This document shows positions 16,830 through 25,153 of a stretch of 64,000 bases of DNA, one piece after another. This stretch comes from WHSW01 sp963767285 (GTDB lineage Bacteria; Actinomycetota; Thermoleophilia; Solirubrobacterales; 70-9). The stretch is from the NCBI GenBank assembly GCA_963767285.1, contig CAVYDJ010000004.1, positions 372,001 to 436,000 of the forward strand. The letters are read 5' to 3'. The notes under the pieces are model-generated. The model saw nothing but the letters and a program-made list of their open reading frames with translations, was not told where the DNA came from and did no database searches. The first letter of the stretch is position 1, and every line of letters begins with the position of its first letter. Both the position numbers and the translations under genes were made by a program.

Positions 16830-17852
16830 ATGAGCGAGATGAGCGACGACAACCAGAGAATTGAGAATGTGATCATCCTGGGCGGTGGCCCGGCCGGCTA
16901 CACGGCGGCGCTGTACGCGGCGCGGGCGAACCTCGAGCCGCTGGTGATCGAGGGCTTCCAGTGGGGCGGCCAGCTCCAGAACACCACCGATGTCGAGAAC
17001 TACCCCGGCTATCCCGACGGGATCATGGGGCCGGAGATGATGAACCAGTTCCGCGCCCAGGCCGAGAAGTTCGGGACGCGGTTCATCACCGATGACGCCG
17101 ACCGCGTCGAGCTCTCCGACGGCGGCGTCCAGCGGGTTTTCGTCGGCGACGACGAGCACGTCGCCAAGGCGATCATCCTCTCGATGGGGGCTGAGCCCAG
17201 GCGGCTCGGGATTCCGGGCGAGCTCGAGCTCGGCGGCAAGGGCGTCTCGACCTGCGGCGTCTGCGACGGTGCCTTCTTCAAGGGGCAGGACGTGATCGTG
17301 GTCGGCGGCGGCGACTCGGCGATGGAGGACTCGATCTTCATCTCCAAGTACGCGGATCACCTGACCAGCGTCCACCGCCGCGACGAGTACCGGGCCTCGC
17401 AGATCATGCAGGACCGCGCGCGCGAGCAGGCGAACATCGATTTCAAGACGCCGTACGAGCCCGAGGAGTTCATCGCCGGCGACGACGGCAAGCTGCGCGC
17501 CGTCCGCCTCAAGAACACCGAGAGCGGCGAGACCGAGGAGGTGGAGGTCGGCGGTGCCTTTGTCGCAATCGGGCACATCCCGCGCTCCGAGCTCGTCGCG
17601 GGCCAGGTCGACACCGACGACGAGGGCTACGTGCTCACCCAGGACAAATCGACGCGGACGAAGCTCGACGGCGTGTTCGCGGTCGGCGACCTCGTCGACC
17701 GCACCTACCGCCAGGCGGTGACCGCCGCCGGCACCGGCTGCATGGGCGCCCTCGACGCCGAGTGGTACCTGCGCGACACCCCGCCATCGCCGGAGGCGCA
17801 CTGGATGCGCGGCGGCGAGCCGGTCGAGGTCGCGCCGAACCCGACGGGCTAG
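16830..17852 (+). CDS. trxB: Thioredoxin-disulfide reductase
   Basis: 340 residues, low-molecular-weight type. FAD-binding GGGPAGYTAALYAARAN lies at residues 18-34, the redox-active CGVC (Cys142, Cys145) in CGVCDGAFF, the NADPH-binding GGGDSAMEDS after it, and the C-terminal FAD motif GVFAVGDLVD near residue 278. The usual Ala-Thr between the cysteines is Gly-Val here. It reduces thioredoxin with NADPH in the cytoplasm. It stands alone between convergent and co-directional neighbours; an inverted repeat upstream may control it. Confidence 0.94.
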   Translation: MSEMSDDNQRIENVIILGGGPAGYTAALYAARANLEPLVIEGFQWGGQLQNTTDVENYPGYPDGIMGPEMMNQFRAQAEKFGTRFITDDADRVELSDGGVQRVFVGDDEHVAKAIILSMGAEPRRLGIPGELELGGKGVSTCGVCDGAFFKGQDVIVVGGGDSAMEDSIFISKYADHLTSVHRRDEYRASQIMQDRAREQANIDFKTPYEPEEFIAGDDGKLRAVRLKNTESGETEEVEVGGAFVAIGHIPRSELVAGQVDTDDEGYVLTQDKSTRTKLDGVFAVGDLVDRTYRQAVTAAGTGCMGALDAEWYLRDTPPSPEAHWMRGGEPVEVAPNPTG

Positions 17853-17855
17853 GAC

Positions 17856-18686
17856 TCAGGTCCGGCAGTTCCCCTCGAGCCGGCGGGCGACGAGCTTCGC
17901 CGGCCGCAGCGCGAGGCGGACGCGGCGGACGTTGTTGTCCTCCTCGAGCTCGTCGAGGACGCCGCTCGGGTCGGCGCGGGTGATCAGGCAGTAGTGGCCG
18001 CGAGGGACGTCGGTGACGTCGAACTCCTGGCCGGGAAGGGCGAGCAGGTAGGCGTCGGCCCAGCCGGCCGAGATCCCCTGCACCGTCACCGACTGGCAGC
18101 CGGTGAACTCGGGCGGGTTGATCGGGTAGGTCGAGACCTCGGGGGTGACCGGGCTCGGGAACGCCAGCCGGGCGTCGGTCAGGCAGAAGCCGACCTTGCG
18201 CGTGTGCGCGAACAGCTTGCCGCCCGGCTCGCGCCGCAGCTCGTAGTCCGAGATGTCGAGCACGTGCCAGTGGTTGTGGGGAGGGTGGAAGCGCATGCAG
18301 CCGAACCGGCGCTCGTAGGCCGGCGCGTCGGACCTGCGCTCGAAGAGGCCGCTGCCGTTCGAGTCGGCGAACACCCGCTGTGAGGCGTCGCGGTCGTTGG
18401 CGGGATCGCCGTCGCCGTCGCAGTCGCGGGACTCCGCCGACGGGTAGACCTCGAGCGGGCCGTTCCCGCGGTTGCCGATCTCGTTGGTGAACCGCAGCAG
18501 GGTCCGGTCGCGGTCCACCTGGATCACGATGTCCTCCTGCTGGATCGGCAGCGTGATCAGGTCGGGGACCAGGGCCGCCGGCCCCGCTTCGACTCGCGAG
18601 ACGGCAAGCAGGGCGACGATCCCGACCGCCGCGGCGAACGCGACCGCTGCCGCCAAACCGACCCTGCGCGCAGAGGATGCCTCCAT
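17856..18686 (-). CDS. Secreted lysyl-oxidase-family protein
   Basis: 276 residues with an N-terminal membrane or signal segment (about 8-30). The copper-binding core RFHPPHNHWHV (HNHWH at about 137-141) and the downstream GFCLTDA and C-terminal EEDNNVRRVRL stretches match bacterial members of the lysyl oxidase family (PF01186), which in eukaryotes oxidise peptidyl lysine. Cysteines at about 89, 130, 168, 195, 232 and 274 could form disulfides. The lysine-tyrosyl-quinone residues cannot be assigned by eye, so activity is open. It ends three bases from trxB, convergently, and is divergent from the MBL gene. Confidence 0.83.
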   Translation of the reverse strand: MEASSARRVGLAAAVAFAAAVGIVALLAVSRVEAGPAALVPDLITLPIQQEDIVIQVDRDRTLLRFTNEIGNRGNGPLEVYPSAESRDCDGDGDPANDRDASQRVFADSNGSGLFERRSDAPAYERRFGCMRFHPPHNHWHVLDISDYELRREPGGKLFAHTRKVGFCLTDARLAFPSPVTPEVSTYPINPPEFTGCQSVTVQGISAGWADAYLLALPGQEFDVTDVPRGHYCLITRADPSGVLDELEEDNNVRRVRLALRPAKLVARRLEGNCRT

Positions 18687-18696
18687 GGCTAGGGCG

Positions 18697-18706
18697 ACTG
18701 TACAGT
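18697..18706. promoter_or_regulatory. 10-bp palindrome between divergent genes
   Basis: ACTGTACAGT is a perfect palindrome lying in the 27-base gap between the start of the lysyl-oxidase-like gene (18686, minus) and the MBL-fold gene (18714, plus). The position suits a shared operator, but a single short site could be chance. Confidence 0.3.
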
Positions 18707-18713
18707 GGGCCGC

Positions 18714-19844
18714 ATGGCCGTCATAGAGGCACCGCAGAGCGACCTCGAGGGGCTCGGCCTGCGCCCGGCGCACGAGTTCGAGACCGCCAACGAGACCTGG
18801 CCACGCGGCGACCGCCCGGCCGCGATCCGCGAGGCCGCCGCGACCTTCCGCGAGCGCTTCGCGACTCCCGAGAACCGGGTCAGCGCGGTTCGCACGATCG
18901 ACATCGCCTCGGCCCCGTACCCGCTCAAGTTCGCCTTCGGCGGCGCCGCGAAGGGGCCGAACCCCTACATCAACATCGTCAACCGGCTCCAGCTCGTCCA
19001 GTTCGAGGACTTCGGAGGCCGCACGCGGACCCTGGCCTATGAGCCAACCGTGACCGCGGGCCCGCAGGAGGCGCCCTTCTACGAGCAGATGATGCGGATG
19101 CCGCTGCCGGACTCCGTCACGGACTTCCTCGCCTACAAGGTGATCGCCAAGGTCTGGAACGAGCCCGACCAGGCCGTGGAAAAGGCCGGCCTGCGTCCCG
19201 AGGACGTCGACTACATCAGCTTCGATCACCTCCACGTCCAGGACGTGCGTTTCGTGCTCGGGACGACCGAGCCGATGGAGGGGGAGAGCGAGCCCCGCCC
19301 GCCGCTGTTCCCGAACGCGAAGCTGATCACCCAGCGCCGCGAATGGGACACGTTCGCCTCGATTCACCCGATGCAGTGGGCCTGGTACGTCGGCGACGGG
19401 ATCAAGGACGTGCCGACCGACAACGTCGTCCTGATCGACGGCGACGTCGAGCTCGGGCGCGGCTGCGCGCTGATCTCGACCCCCGGCCACACCGATGGCA
19501 ACCACTCGCTCTGCATCAACACCCCTGACGGCGTCTGGGTGTCGTCGGAGAACGGCGTCGCTGCCGACTCCTGGCACCCGGAGCACTCGAAGATCCCCGG
19601 CGTGCGTCGCAACGCGGAGTACTTCGGCCGCGAGGTGATCCTGAACTCGAACACGCTCGAGGACTCGATCGATCAGTACGACTCGATGATCAAGGAGAAG
19701 GCGCTCGCCGACCCGCACCCACGTGACCCGCGCTTCCTCAACGTCTTCCCGTCCTCGGAGATGCCGAACTGGAAGCGCCAGTGGCCGGTCCTGCCGGCGT
19801 TCTCCTACGACGGCATCAACTACGGCGAGATCGAACGGCCCTAA
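18714..19844 (+). CDS. Metallo-beta-lactamase-fold hydrolase
   Basis: 376 residues. Metal-site motifs of the MBL fold are visible: SFDHLHVQDVRF (HxHxxD, near residue 165) and STPGHTDGNHSL near residue 255 with the third metal His. The N-terminal 120 residues are an extra region not seen in minimal lactonases. Neighbours do not define a substrate. A GTG nine bases upstream (18705) is in frame as an alternative start, but it lies in the palindrome, so the ATG is preferred. Confidence 0.82.
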   Translation: MAVIEAPQSDLEGLGLRPAHEFETANETWPRGDRPAAIREAAATFRERFATPENRVSAVRTIDIASAPYPLKFAFGGAAKGPNPYINIVNRLQLVQFEDFGGRTRTLAYEPTVTAGPQEAPFYEQMMRMPLPDSVTDFLAYKVIAKVWNEPDQAVEKAGLRPEDVDYISFDHLHVQDVRFVLGTTEPMEGESEPRPPLFPNAKLITQRREWDTFASIHPMQWAWYVGDGIKDVPTDNVVLIDGDVELGRGCALISTPGHTDGNHSLCINTPDGVWVSSENGVAADSWHPEHSKIPGVRRNAEYFGREVILNSNTLEDSIDQYDSMIKEKALADPHPRDPRFLNVFPSSEMPNWKRQWPVLPAFSYDGINYGEIERP

Positions 19845-19876
19845 CGGCGCGCCGCAGCGCGGCTACCCTCGGTTGG

Positions 19877-20800
19877 GTGAACCGCCGCGCCTGGATTCTC
19901 CTGCTGACGCTCAGCGCGATCTGGGGCGCGAGCTACATGCTGATCAAGATCGGCATCCGCGACTTTTCGCCCGGGATGGTCGCGTTCCTACGGGTCGCGC
20001 TTGGCGCGGCGATCCTGGTCGCGATCGCCGCCAAGCGCGACGCGCTCCGTGGCTTCGCGGGGCTCATCGGGACGATCGCGATCCTCGGCGCGATCCAGGT
20101 TGCCGGTCCCTTCCTGCTGATCAACGCCGGTGAGCAGGAGATCTCCTCGTCGCTGGCCGGGATCCTGGTGACCTCGACGCCGCTGTTCACGGCCTTGCTG
20201 GCCATTTGGTTCGACCGCGAGGAGCGGTCTGAGGGGAGCCGTCTGGTCGGGATCGCCCTCGGCGTCGCGGGGGTCGTGGTCCTGCTCGGCGTCGATCTCG
20301 GGGGATCTGGCAACCAGCTCCTGGGCGGGCTGGCGGTGGTGCTCGCCGGGCTCGGCTACGCGGTCGGGGGGTTGCTGGCAAAGCACCGGGTTGCGACTGA
20401 GGCGCCGATCGGGGTGGCCGCTTGGGTGCTCACGGCCGCCACGGTGTGGCTCGCCCCGGTCGCGGTGATCGGACTTCCCGACGCGGTCCCGGGGCTCGGT
20501 CCGGTCGGCGCGGTCGCCCTGCTCGGGGTCGCCGGCACCGGGATCGCCTTCGTAATCCTCTACGAGCTCCTCGCGACCGTTGGCCCTTCGCGGGCCTGGA
20601 CTCTCACCTACATGGCGCCCGGGTTCGCGGTCGTCTACGGCGCCGTGCTGCTCGACGAGGAGATCACCCTTGCGACGATGGCGGGCCTGGCGCTGATCCT
20701 GATCGGCTCGTACCTGGCCGCCGAGGGCCGCAACCCGCTGCGGCTGCTACGCGGCCGCGCCGCCGACCCGCCGATCCGGGAGCGGGTGGAGAGCCGCTAA
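19877..20800 (+). CDS. EamA/DMT-family transporter
   Basis: 307 residues, ten membrane helices arranged as two EamA repeats (about 8-135 and 150-290). Typical landmarks are LSAIWGASYMLIKIG at the first helix and YMAPGFAVVYGAVLLDE near residue 250. Members export or import small metabolites. The GTG start is 32 bases after the MBL gene stop, so co-transcription is possible. Substrate unknown. Confidence 0.88.
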   Translation: MNRRAWILLLTLSAIWGASYMLIKIGIRDFSPGMVAFLRVALGAAILVAIAAKRDALRGFAGLIGTIAILGAIQVAGPFLLINAGEQEISSSLAGILVTSTPLFTALLAIWFDREERSEGSRLVGIALGVAGVVVLLGVDLGGSGNQLLGGLAVVLAGLGYAVGGLLAKHRVATEAPIGVAAWVLTAATVWLAPVAVIGLPDAVPGLGPVGAVALLGVAGTGIAFVILYELLATVGPSRAWTLTYMAPGFAVVYGAVLLDEEITLATMAGLALILIGSYLAAEGRNPLRLLRGRAADPPIRERVESR

Positions 20801-20817
20801 GGCGTAAGGCCCGGCGG

Positions 20818-22236
20818 TCAGCAGCCCGGCGGCGAGCTGACGCCGCGAGCCCGGGCGAGCGAGCAGTACGACGGCTTCGCCGTGCGATCGGGGCGCAGGG
20901 TTCCGAATCCCGAGACCTTCGACCCGTCGCCGTCGTCGTAGAGGCGCGAGACGATCACCGACTCGGTGTCGGGGATATAGCGAAGCAGGTCGTAGCTCTC
21001 GGTCAGCGCCTCGGCCTGCTGGGCCTCGGTGTACGGATACGTGGCGGCGCCGGTGCTGTAGGAGAGCTGCGTGAACGCGATCGACATCGGCAGCCCGCGC
21101 TCCGCGATCGCCGCGAGCAGCCACTCGGCCTGGATCCGCAGGCGTCCCAGATAGCTCTCGGTCGGGTCCGCCCCGGCCTTGAACGGAATCTCGGTGACGG
21201 CGTGGAAGGTGATCGCGTCGGCGCGCTGGACGCCGCCGGCGTCGAGCGCGTCGGCGAAGAACGTGCCGTAGAAGTACTTGTCGGAGCTCGCCTCGCCCGG
21301 CGCCAGTCCGCCCGCGTACACCCGCATCTGGTTGCCGGAGACGGCGTGGATCGCGTCGGCAGCCAACCCGGTCGCCGTCGAGAAGGCCACCGGATCGGGC
21401 GGGCGGCCCCAGAGGTTCTCGTTGTTGGCCTCGAAGAAGAGCTCGATCGCGTAGGCCTGGGGATAGCGGGCGGCGATCTGGCCGGCCGCGTAGGCGAACT
21501 CGTCGTAATAGGCCGGGGCGGGCGGGTTCGGCGCGTTCTCCGCACAGGGCGGCGGCGCGGCCCAGCAGGGGGCGTTTCGGAACGTCAGGATCGGCCGCAG
21601 CCCGGTGGCCAGGGCCCGGGCGTAGAACTCGTCGAAGATGTCCCACCTCCACTCCGACGGCGGGCTCCCCTCCACGGGCTGCAGGACCTTCCAGGTGATG
21701 CCCTCGCGGATGATGTCCGCGCCCGTCGCCGCCGGCGAGGCCTCGTCGTAGAGGTCCGGGATCGTCGTGAAGTCCTCGAAGTAGCCGAAGCTGATCTCGT
21801 GCGGTGTGGCGAGCAGCGGTGCCTGAGCCTCGATCAGGTTCTCGATCGGCTCGTCCATCTTGACATCCGAGTCGGCATCGACCTTGGCGAGGCCGTTGCT
21901 ACGGAAAAGGACCCGGCCGGGGAGCTCTCCGTGGGCGTTCCAGGCACACTTGAAGCCCTTCAGCTTGCCCTTCTTGACGATCTGCTTGCAGCTCGTCACC
22001 TTGATCTTGATCTTCTCCTGAGAGGGCTGGAGCCCCGGCGTCTTGTCCTTGGGCAGGCCCTTCTTCACAGCGGCGATCGTGTTCTCCTCGGCCTCCTTCT
22101 TGAGCTCGGCCGTCTCGTCCGGGTCGGGACCGGGCTTGGCCGTAGCTGCCGGGGCGGCGATCAGCAACAGCGCGCATACCAGCGTGAACATCGTTGGCGC
22201 TCGCCGGCCCCGCACTACGCCATCCCTGTCGTTCAA
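20818..22236 (-). CDS. Secreted TIM-barrel (GH clan A-like) protein, probably inactive
   Basis: 472 residues with a signal peptide (hydrophobic 16-33, ATA-K). After a Lys-rich region with a Cys pair (SCKQ...KCAWN) a glycosidase-like barrel covers about 145-450. The acid/base Glu of clan A appears as Glu273 in FFEANNENLWG, but the nucleophile strand reads FTQLSYS with Gln390 where the element-borne homologue (38432-42032) has Glu in ITEIGFPT. Both proteins end in the same Cys signature (YCxLAxxR..PPxGC). This suggests a carbohydrate-binding or structural role in place of hydrolysis. It converges on the EamA gene. Confidence 0.72.
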   Translation of the reverse strand: MNDRDGVVRGRRAPTMFTLVCALLLIAAPAATAKPGPDPDETAELKKEAEENTIAAVKKGLPKDKTPGLQPSQEKIKIKVTSCKQIVKKGKLKGFKCAWNAHGELPGRVLFRSNGLAKVDADSDVKMDEPIENLIEAQAPLLATPHEISFGYFEDFTTIPDLYDEASPAATGADIIREGITWKVLQPVEGSPPSEWRWDIFDEFYARALATGLRPILTFRNAPCWAAPPPCAENAPNPPAPAYYDEFAYAAGQIAARYPQAYAIELFFEANNENLWGRPPDPVAFSTATGLAADAIHAVSGNQMRVYAGGLAPGEASSDKYFYGTFFADALDAGGVQRADAITFHAVTEIPFKAGADPTESYLGRLRIQAEWLLAAIAERGLPMSIAFTQLSYSTGAATYPYTEAQQAEALTESYDLLRYIPDTESVIVSRLYDDGDGSKVSGFGTLRPDRTAKPSYCSLARARGVSSPPGC

Positions 22237-22284
22237 CTAATCCGCTCCCTACCCCCAACTTGCTTCGTGCCGCCTGCGGTCAGG

Positions 22285-23418
22285 CTAGCGCAACCGGTCG
22301 GCGGGGCGATAGCGTTCCGGGCCGAGCCGGTCGGCGAGCGTTTCGAGAATCTCGAGCACCCGCTCGGCACCGAGCTCGCCGAGCCATTCGAACGGTCCGC
22401 GCGGGTGGTTGAGCCCGAGCCGCATCGCGGCGTCGATGTCGTTGGGCTCGGCGACGCCCTCGTCGGCGGCAAAGCTCGCCTCATTGATCATCTGGGCGAG
22501 CAGGCGGTCGAGCACCGCTTGGCGCAGCTGCGGATCGATCTCCTCCCCGGGCGGCTCGACCTTCCTGCCGTCCTCGTAGTCGTAGAAGCCGTGCCCGGCC
22601 TTCCGCCCGAGCCGGCCCTCGGCGACCATCCGCTCCTGGATCGGGTGCGGCTCCCAGCGCGGCTCGGGCCGTTGCGAAAAGAACGAGCGCGCGACGTTGT
22701 AGTTGACGTCGATCCCGATCAGGTCCATCAGCTCGAACGGGCCCATCCGGTAGCCGCCGTCCTCGCGCACGATCCGGTCGATCTGCTCGTGGGCGGCGAC
22801 CCCCTCGCCGACCATCCGCAGCGACTCGAGCGAGAACGGGCGGTTGCAGCGGTTGACGATGAACCCGGGCGCGTCGGTGCAGCGGACCGCGGTGCGGCCC
22901 ATCCGCTCGGCGAGCTCGGTCGTCGCAGCGAGCGCCGGCTCGGCGGTCGACTGCCCTGCCACGACCTCGACCAGCTTCATCAGCGCCGGCGGGTTGAAGA
23001 AGTGCATCCCGCAGATCCGCTCCGGCCGCGCCGCCTCGGCCGCGATCGCGCTCACCGACAGGGACGAGGTGTTGGTGGCCAGCACCGCGTCGTCCGCACA
23101 GGCACCCTCGAGGCGCGCGAACAGCCCCCGCTTCAGCTCGAGGTCCTCGGGCGCCGCCTCGACGACGAGCCCTGCCGGGCCGAGGTCCTCCAGGGTCGGG
23201 GCTGCCCGCACCCGCTCCGCCGCCTCCGCGGCCTCGGCCGCGGTCCAGCGGTCGCGCTCGGCGCCGCGGTCGAGATCGGCGCGCAGCCTCTCCAGCCCGC
23301 GGTCGAGTGCCTCGGGCTCCGGGTCGTGAAGCAGCGTCTCGTGGCCCGCCAGCGCGGCGAGCTGAGCGATCCCGGCGCCCATCGTCCCGGCGCCGGCGAC
23401 TCCGACCGCGCCGTTCAC
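22285..23418 (-). CDS. 3-hydroxyacyl-CoA dehydrogenase
   Basis: 377 residues, GTG start overlapping the stop of the cupin gene. The N-terminal Rossmann domain has VGVAGAGTMGAGIAQLAA (NAD binding, residues 5-22), followed by the catalytic region NTSSLSVSAIA and GMHFFNPPALMKLVE (His near residue 145) and C-terminal helical domains including GYRMGPFELMDLIGIDVN. It oxidises 3-hydroxyacyl-CoA to 3-ketoacyl-CoA, consistent with the enoyl-CoA hydratase and acyl-CoA dehydrogenase genes upstream in the operon. Confidence 0.93.
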   Translation of the reverse strand: MNGAVGVAGAGTMGAGIAQLAALAGHETLLHDPEPEALDRGLERLRADLDRGAERDRWTAAEAAEAAERVRAAPTLEDLGPAGLVVEAAPEDLELKRGLFARLEGACADDAVLATNTSSLSVSAIAAEAARPERICGMHFFNPPALMKLVEVVAGQSTAEPALAATTELAERMGRTAVRCTDAPGFIVNRCNRPFSLESLRMVGEGVAAHEQIDRIVREDGGYRMGPFELMDLIGIDVNYNVARSFFSQRPEPRWEPHPIQERMVAEGRLGRKAGHGFYDYEDGRKVEPPGEEIDPQLRQAVLDRLLAQMINEASFAADEGVAEPNDIDAAMRLGLNHPRGPFEWLGELGAERVLEILETLADRLGPERYRPADRLR

Positions 23419-23906
23419 GCGTCGGGCGCCGGCGGCGGCTCGCCGTCCCAGAGCTCGACCGCGTCGCGACGGAAGTAGACGTCGTGGAATCCGTCGTCGG
23501 CGCCGCCGGGCGGGCGTCCCGCGGCGCTGATCTTCTGCGACTCGGTGCGAACGACGACGTCGGGCGCGCGCATCTCGCTGACAATGAGGATCCGCGCGGG
23601 GCCGTCGCCACGGTTGACCACCTGGTGGGCGCCGCCCTCGCCGACCGGAAATGCGACCACCTCGCCCTCCTCCAGGGGCCGCTCGCCCTCGATCGTCCGC
23701 AGCCCCGCCTTACCGCCGAGCACGATCAGCATCTCCTCGTTGCCGAAGTGGTAGTGAAGCGGGAAGGCGGCGCTGCCCGGCTCGAGCTCGAACAGGCTGA
23801 TCCCCAGGTGCTCGCAGCCGGCCTGCCGCCCGAGCCGGGCCCGGCGCCCGCGAAACCCCTCGCGTTCGCTCGGCGGGTCGAACTCGGGGTCGAGGAAGCT
23901 GGTCAG
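23415..23906 (-). CDS. Cupin-domain protein, apparent CTG start
   Basis: 163 residues if read from CTG at 23906. The first internal ATG (23732) would remove the first cupin motif PLHYHFGNEE, so translation must begin upstream, and no ATG, GTG or TTG lies between there and the upstream gene's coding end in this frame. The CTG overlaps the preceding stop (CTGA) and has a GGAGAGG SD five bases before it. The second cupin motif is GEGGAHQVVN. It aligns along its length with the next cupin (23903-24379). It probably binds a metal through the two His and Glu; substrate unknown. Confidence 0.72.
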   Translation of the reverse strand: MTSFLDPEFDPPSEREGFRGRRARLGRQAGCEHLGISLFELEPGSAAFPLHYHFGNEEMLIVLGGKAGLRTIEGERPLEEGEVVAFPVGEGGAHQVVNRGDGPARILIVSEMRAPDVVVRTESQKISAAGRPPGGADDGFHDVYFRRDAVELWDGEPPPAPDA

Positions 23907-24379
23907 GGTCCCTCTCCGTGCCAGTAGTCGACCGCGTCGTCGACCACGAAGCTGAGTCGCATCGCCTTGCCCTGGCTCGCCGGATGGCGGTCGCGGATCC
24001 CGACCTTGTCCGAGTCGGGGTAGACGCAGATCTCGGGGTAGTTCATCTCGCTGAGCATCAGGAAGCGAGCCGCGTCGTCGCCGACGTTGGTCAGCTGGTG
24101 CGCGCCGCCCTCCCCCCGCGGAAACGCGACGACCTCGCCCGCATCGAGCTCGCGAACGCCGTCGGGGGATCGGAGCTCGATTCGGCCCGAGACGACCATC
24201 AGCACCTCCTCGTTGGCGACGTGCCAGTGAAAGGGCGCGCTCGCCTGGCCCGGTTCGACCTCGTACAGGCTCATCCCGAGCCGCTCGCTGCCCGCCTGGT
24301 CGCCCAGCGTCGCCCCGCGATGGCGGAACCCCTCGCGGTCGAGCTCGCCGTCCATGCGCGGTTCGTAGATGTTCGCCAA
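23903..24379 (-). CDS. Cupin-domain protein
   Basis: 158 residues from TTG at 24379, one base after the enoyl-CoA hydratase stop; ATG at 24355 is the alternative. Cupin motif 1 is FHWHVANEE (HxHxxxxE) and motif 2 GEGGAHQLTN. The N-terminal LANIYEP matches LTSFLDP of the following cupin, supporting the TTG start. The two are tandem duplicates inside an acyl-CoA degradation operon, suggesting a dioxygenase, isomerase or sensor for an intermediate; this is inference. Confidence 0.78.
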   Translation of the reverse strand: MANIYEPRMDGELDREGFRHRGATLGDQAGSERLGMSLYEVEPGQASAPFHWHVANEEVLMVVSGRIELRSPDGVRELDAGEVVAFPRGEGGAHQLTNVGDDAARFLMLSEMNYPEICVYPDSDKVGIRDRHPASQGKAMRLSFVVDDAVDYWHGEGP

Positions 24380-24380
24380 A

Positions 24381-25151
24381 TCAGCGCCCCCGGAACTCGG
24401 GCTTTCGCTTCTCCAGGAACGCCCGCGTGCCCTCGACCCGGTCCTCGGTCGCCATCGCGAGCTCATACAGGCGCCGCTCCTGCTCGAGCCCGGCCGCGAG
24501 CGACGTCTCCTCCGCGGCGAGCACGGCCTGCTTGGCGAGCTTGGTCGCGAGCGGCGGGCGCTTGGCGATCCTGTGGGCGAGCTCCAACGCGGCATCCATC
24601 CACTCGCGCTTGCGGGTCACCTGGTTGACGATCCCCATCCGTTCGGCCTCGTGCGCGTCGAAGCGACGCCCGGTCAGGACCAGCTCCATCGCCCGCTGCT
24701 TGCCGATGACGCGGGCGATCCGCTGGGTCCCGCCGCCGCCGGGGATGATCCCGAGGGTCACCTCGGGCAGACCGAACTCGGCGCTCTCGGAGGCGACGAT
24801 CAGATCGCAGATCAGGGCCAGCTCGCAGCCGCCGCCGAGCGCGAAGCCGGAGACCGCGGCGACCATCGGCGTCCGGCACTCGGCGATCCGGCGCCAGAAG
24901 ATCGCCGACGGGTGAAAGAGCGCCTCGTGGAACTGGCGCTCCGCGAGCGCTCCGATGTCGGCGCCGGCGGCGAACACCTCGTCGGAGCCGGCGATCACGA
25001 TGCAGCGGACCTCGTTGTCGGCGTCGAAGCGCTCGACCTGGCCGCCCAGGTCCTCCATCAGCTCGGGCGAGAGCGCGTTGCGCGCCTCGGGGCGGTTCAG
25101 CACGCACACCGCGACGTGGTCCTCGATCCGGGTCTCGACGAGCGGTGCCAC
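24381..25151 (-). CDS. Enoyl-CoA hydratase/isomerase
   Basis: 256 residues, GTG start two bases after the acyl-CoA dehydrogenase stop. Crotonase-fold oxyanion-hole motifs are present: AAGADIGALAE near residue 60 and SGFALGGGCELALICDL near residue 100, with Glu in the latter helix and PEVTLGIIPGGGGTQR at about 129-144. It hydrates trans-2-enoyl-CoA in beta-oxidation. The operon order is aminotransferase, dehydrogenase, hydratase, two cupins, 3-hydroxyacyl-CoA dehydrogenase. Confidence 0.93.
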   Translation of the reverse strand: MAPLVETRIEDHVAVCVLNRPEARNALSPELMEDLGGQVERFDADNEVRCIVIAGSDEVFAAGADIGALAERQFHEALFHPSAIFWRRIAECRTPMVAAVSGFALGGGCELALICDLIVASESAEFGLPEVTLGIIPGGGGTQRIARVIGKQRAMELVLTGRRFDAHEAERMGIVNQVTRKREWMDAALELAHRIAKRPPLATKLAKQAVLAAEETSLAAGLEQERRLYELAMATEDRVEGTRAFLEKRKPEFRGR

Positions 25152-25153
25152 CG

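Noticed and set aside
20800..23478. A very long plus-strand open frame (over 1,000 codons in total) opposite the TIM-barrel and dehydrogenase genes
   Set aside because: Open antisense frames are expected in GC-rich DNA with strong third-position G/C; the translated sequence has no domain and a biased composition, while the minus-strand genes have clear motifs.
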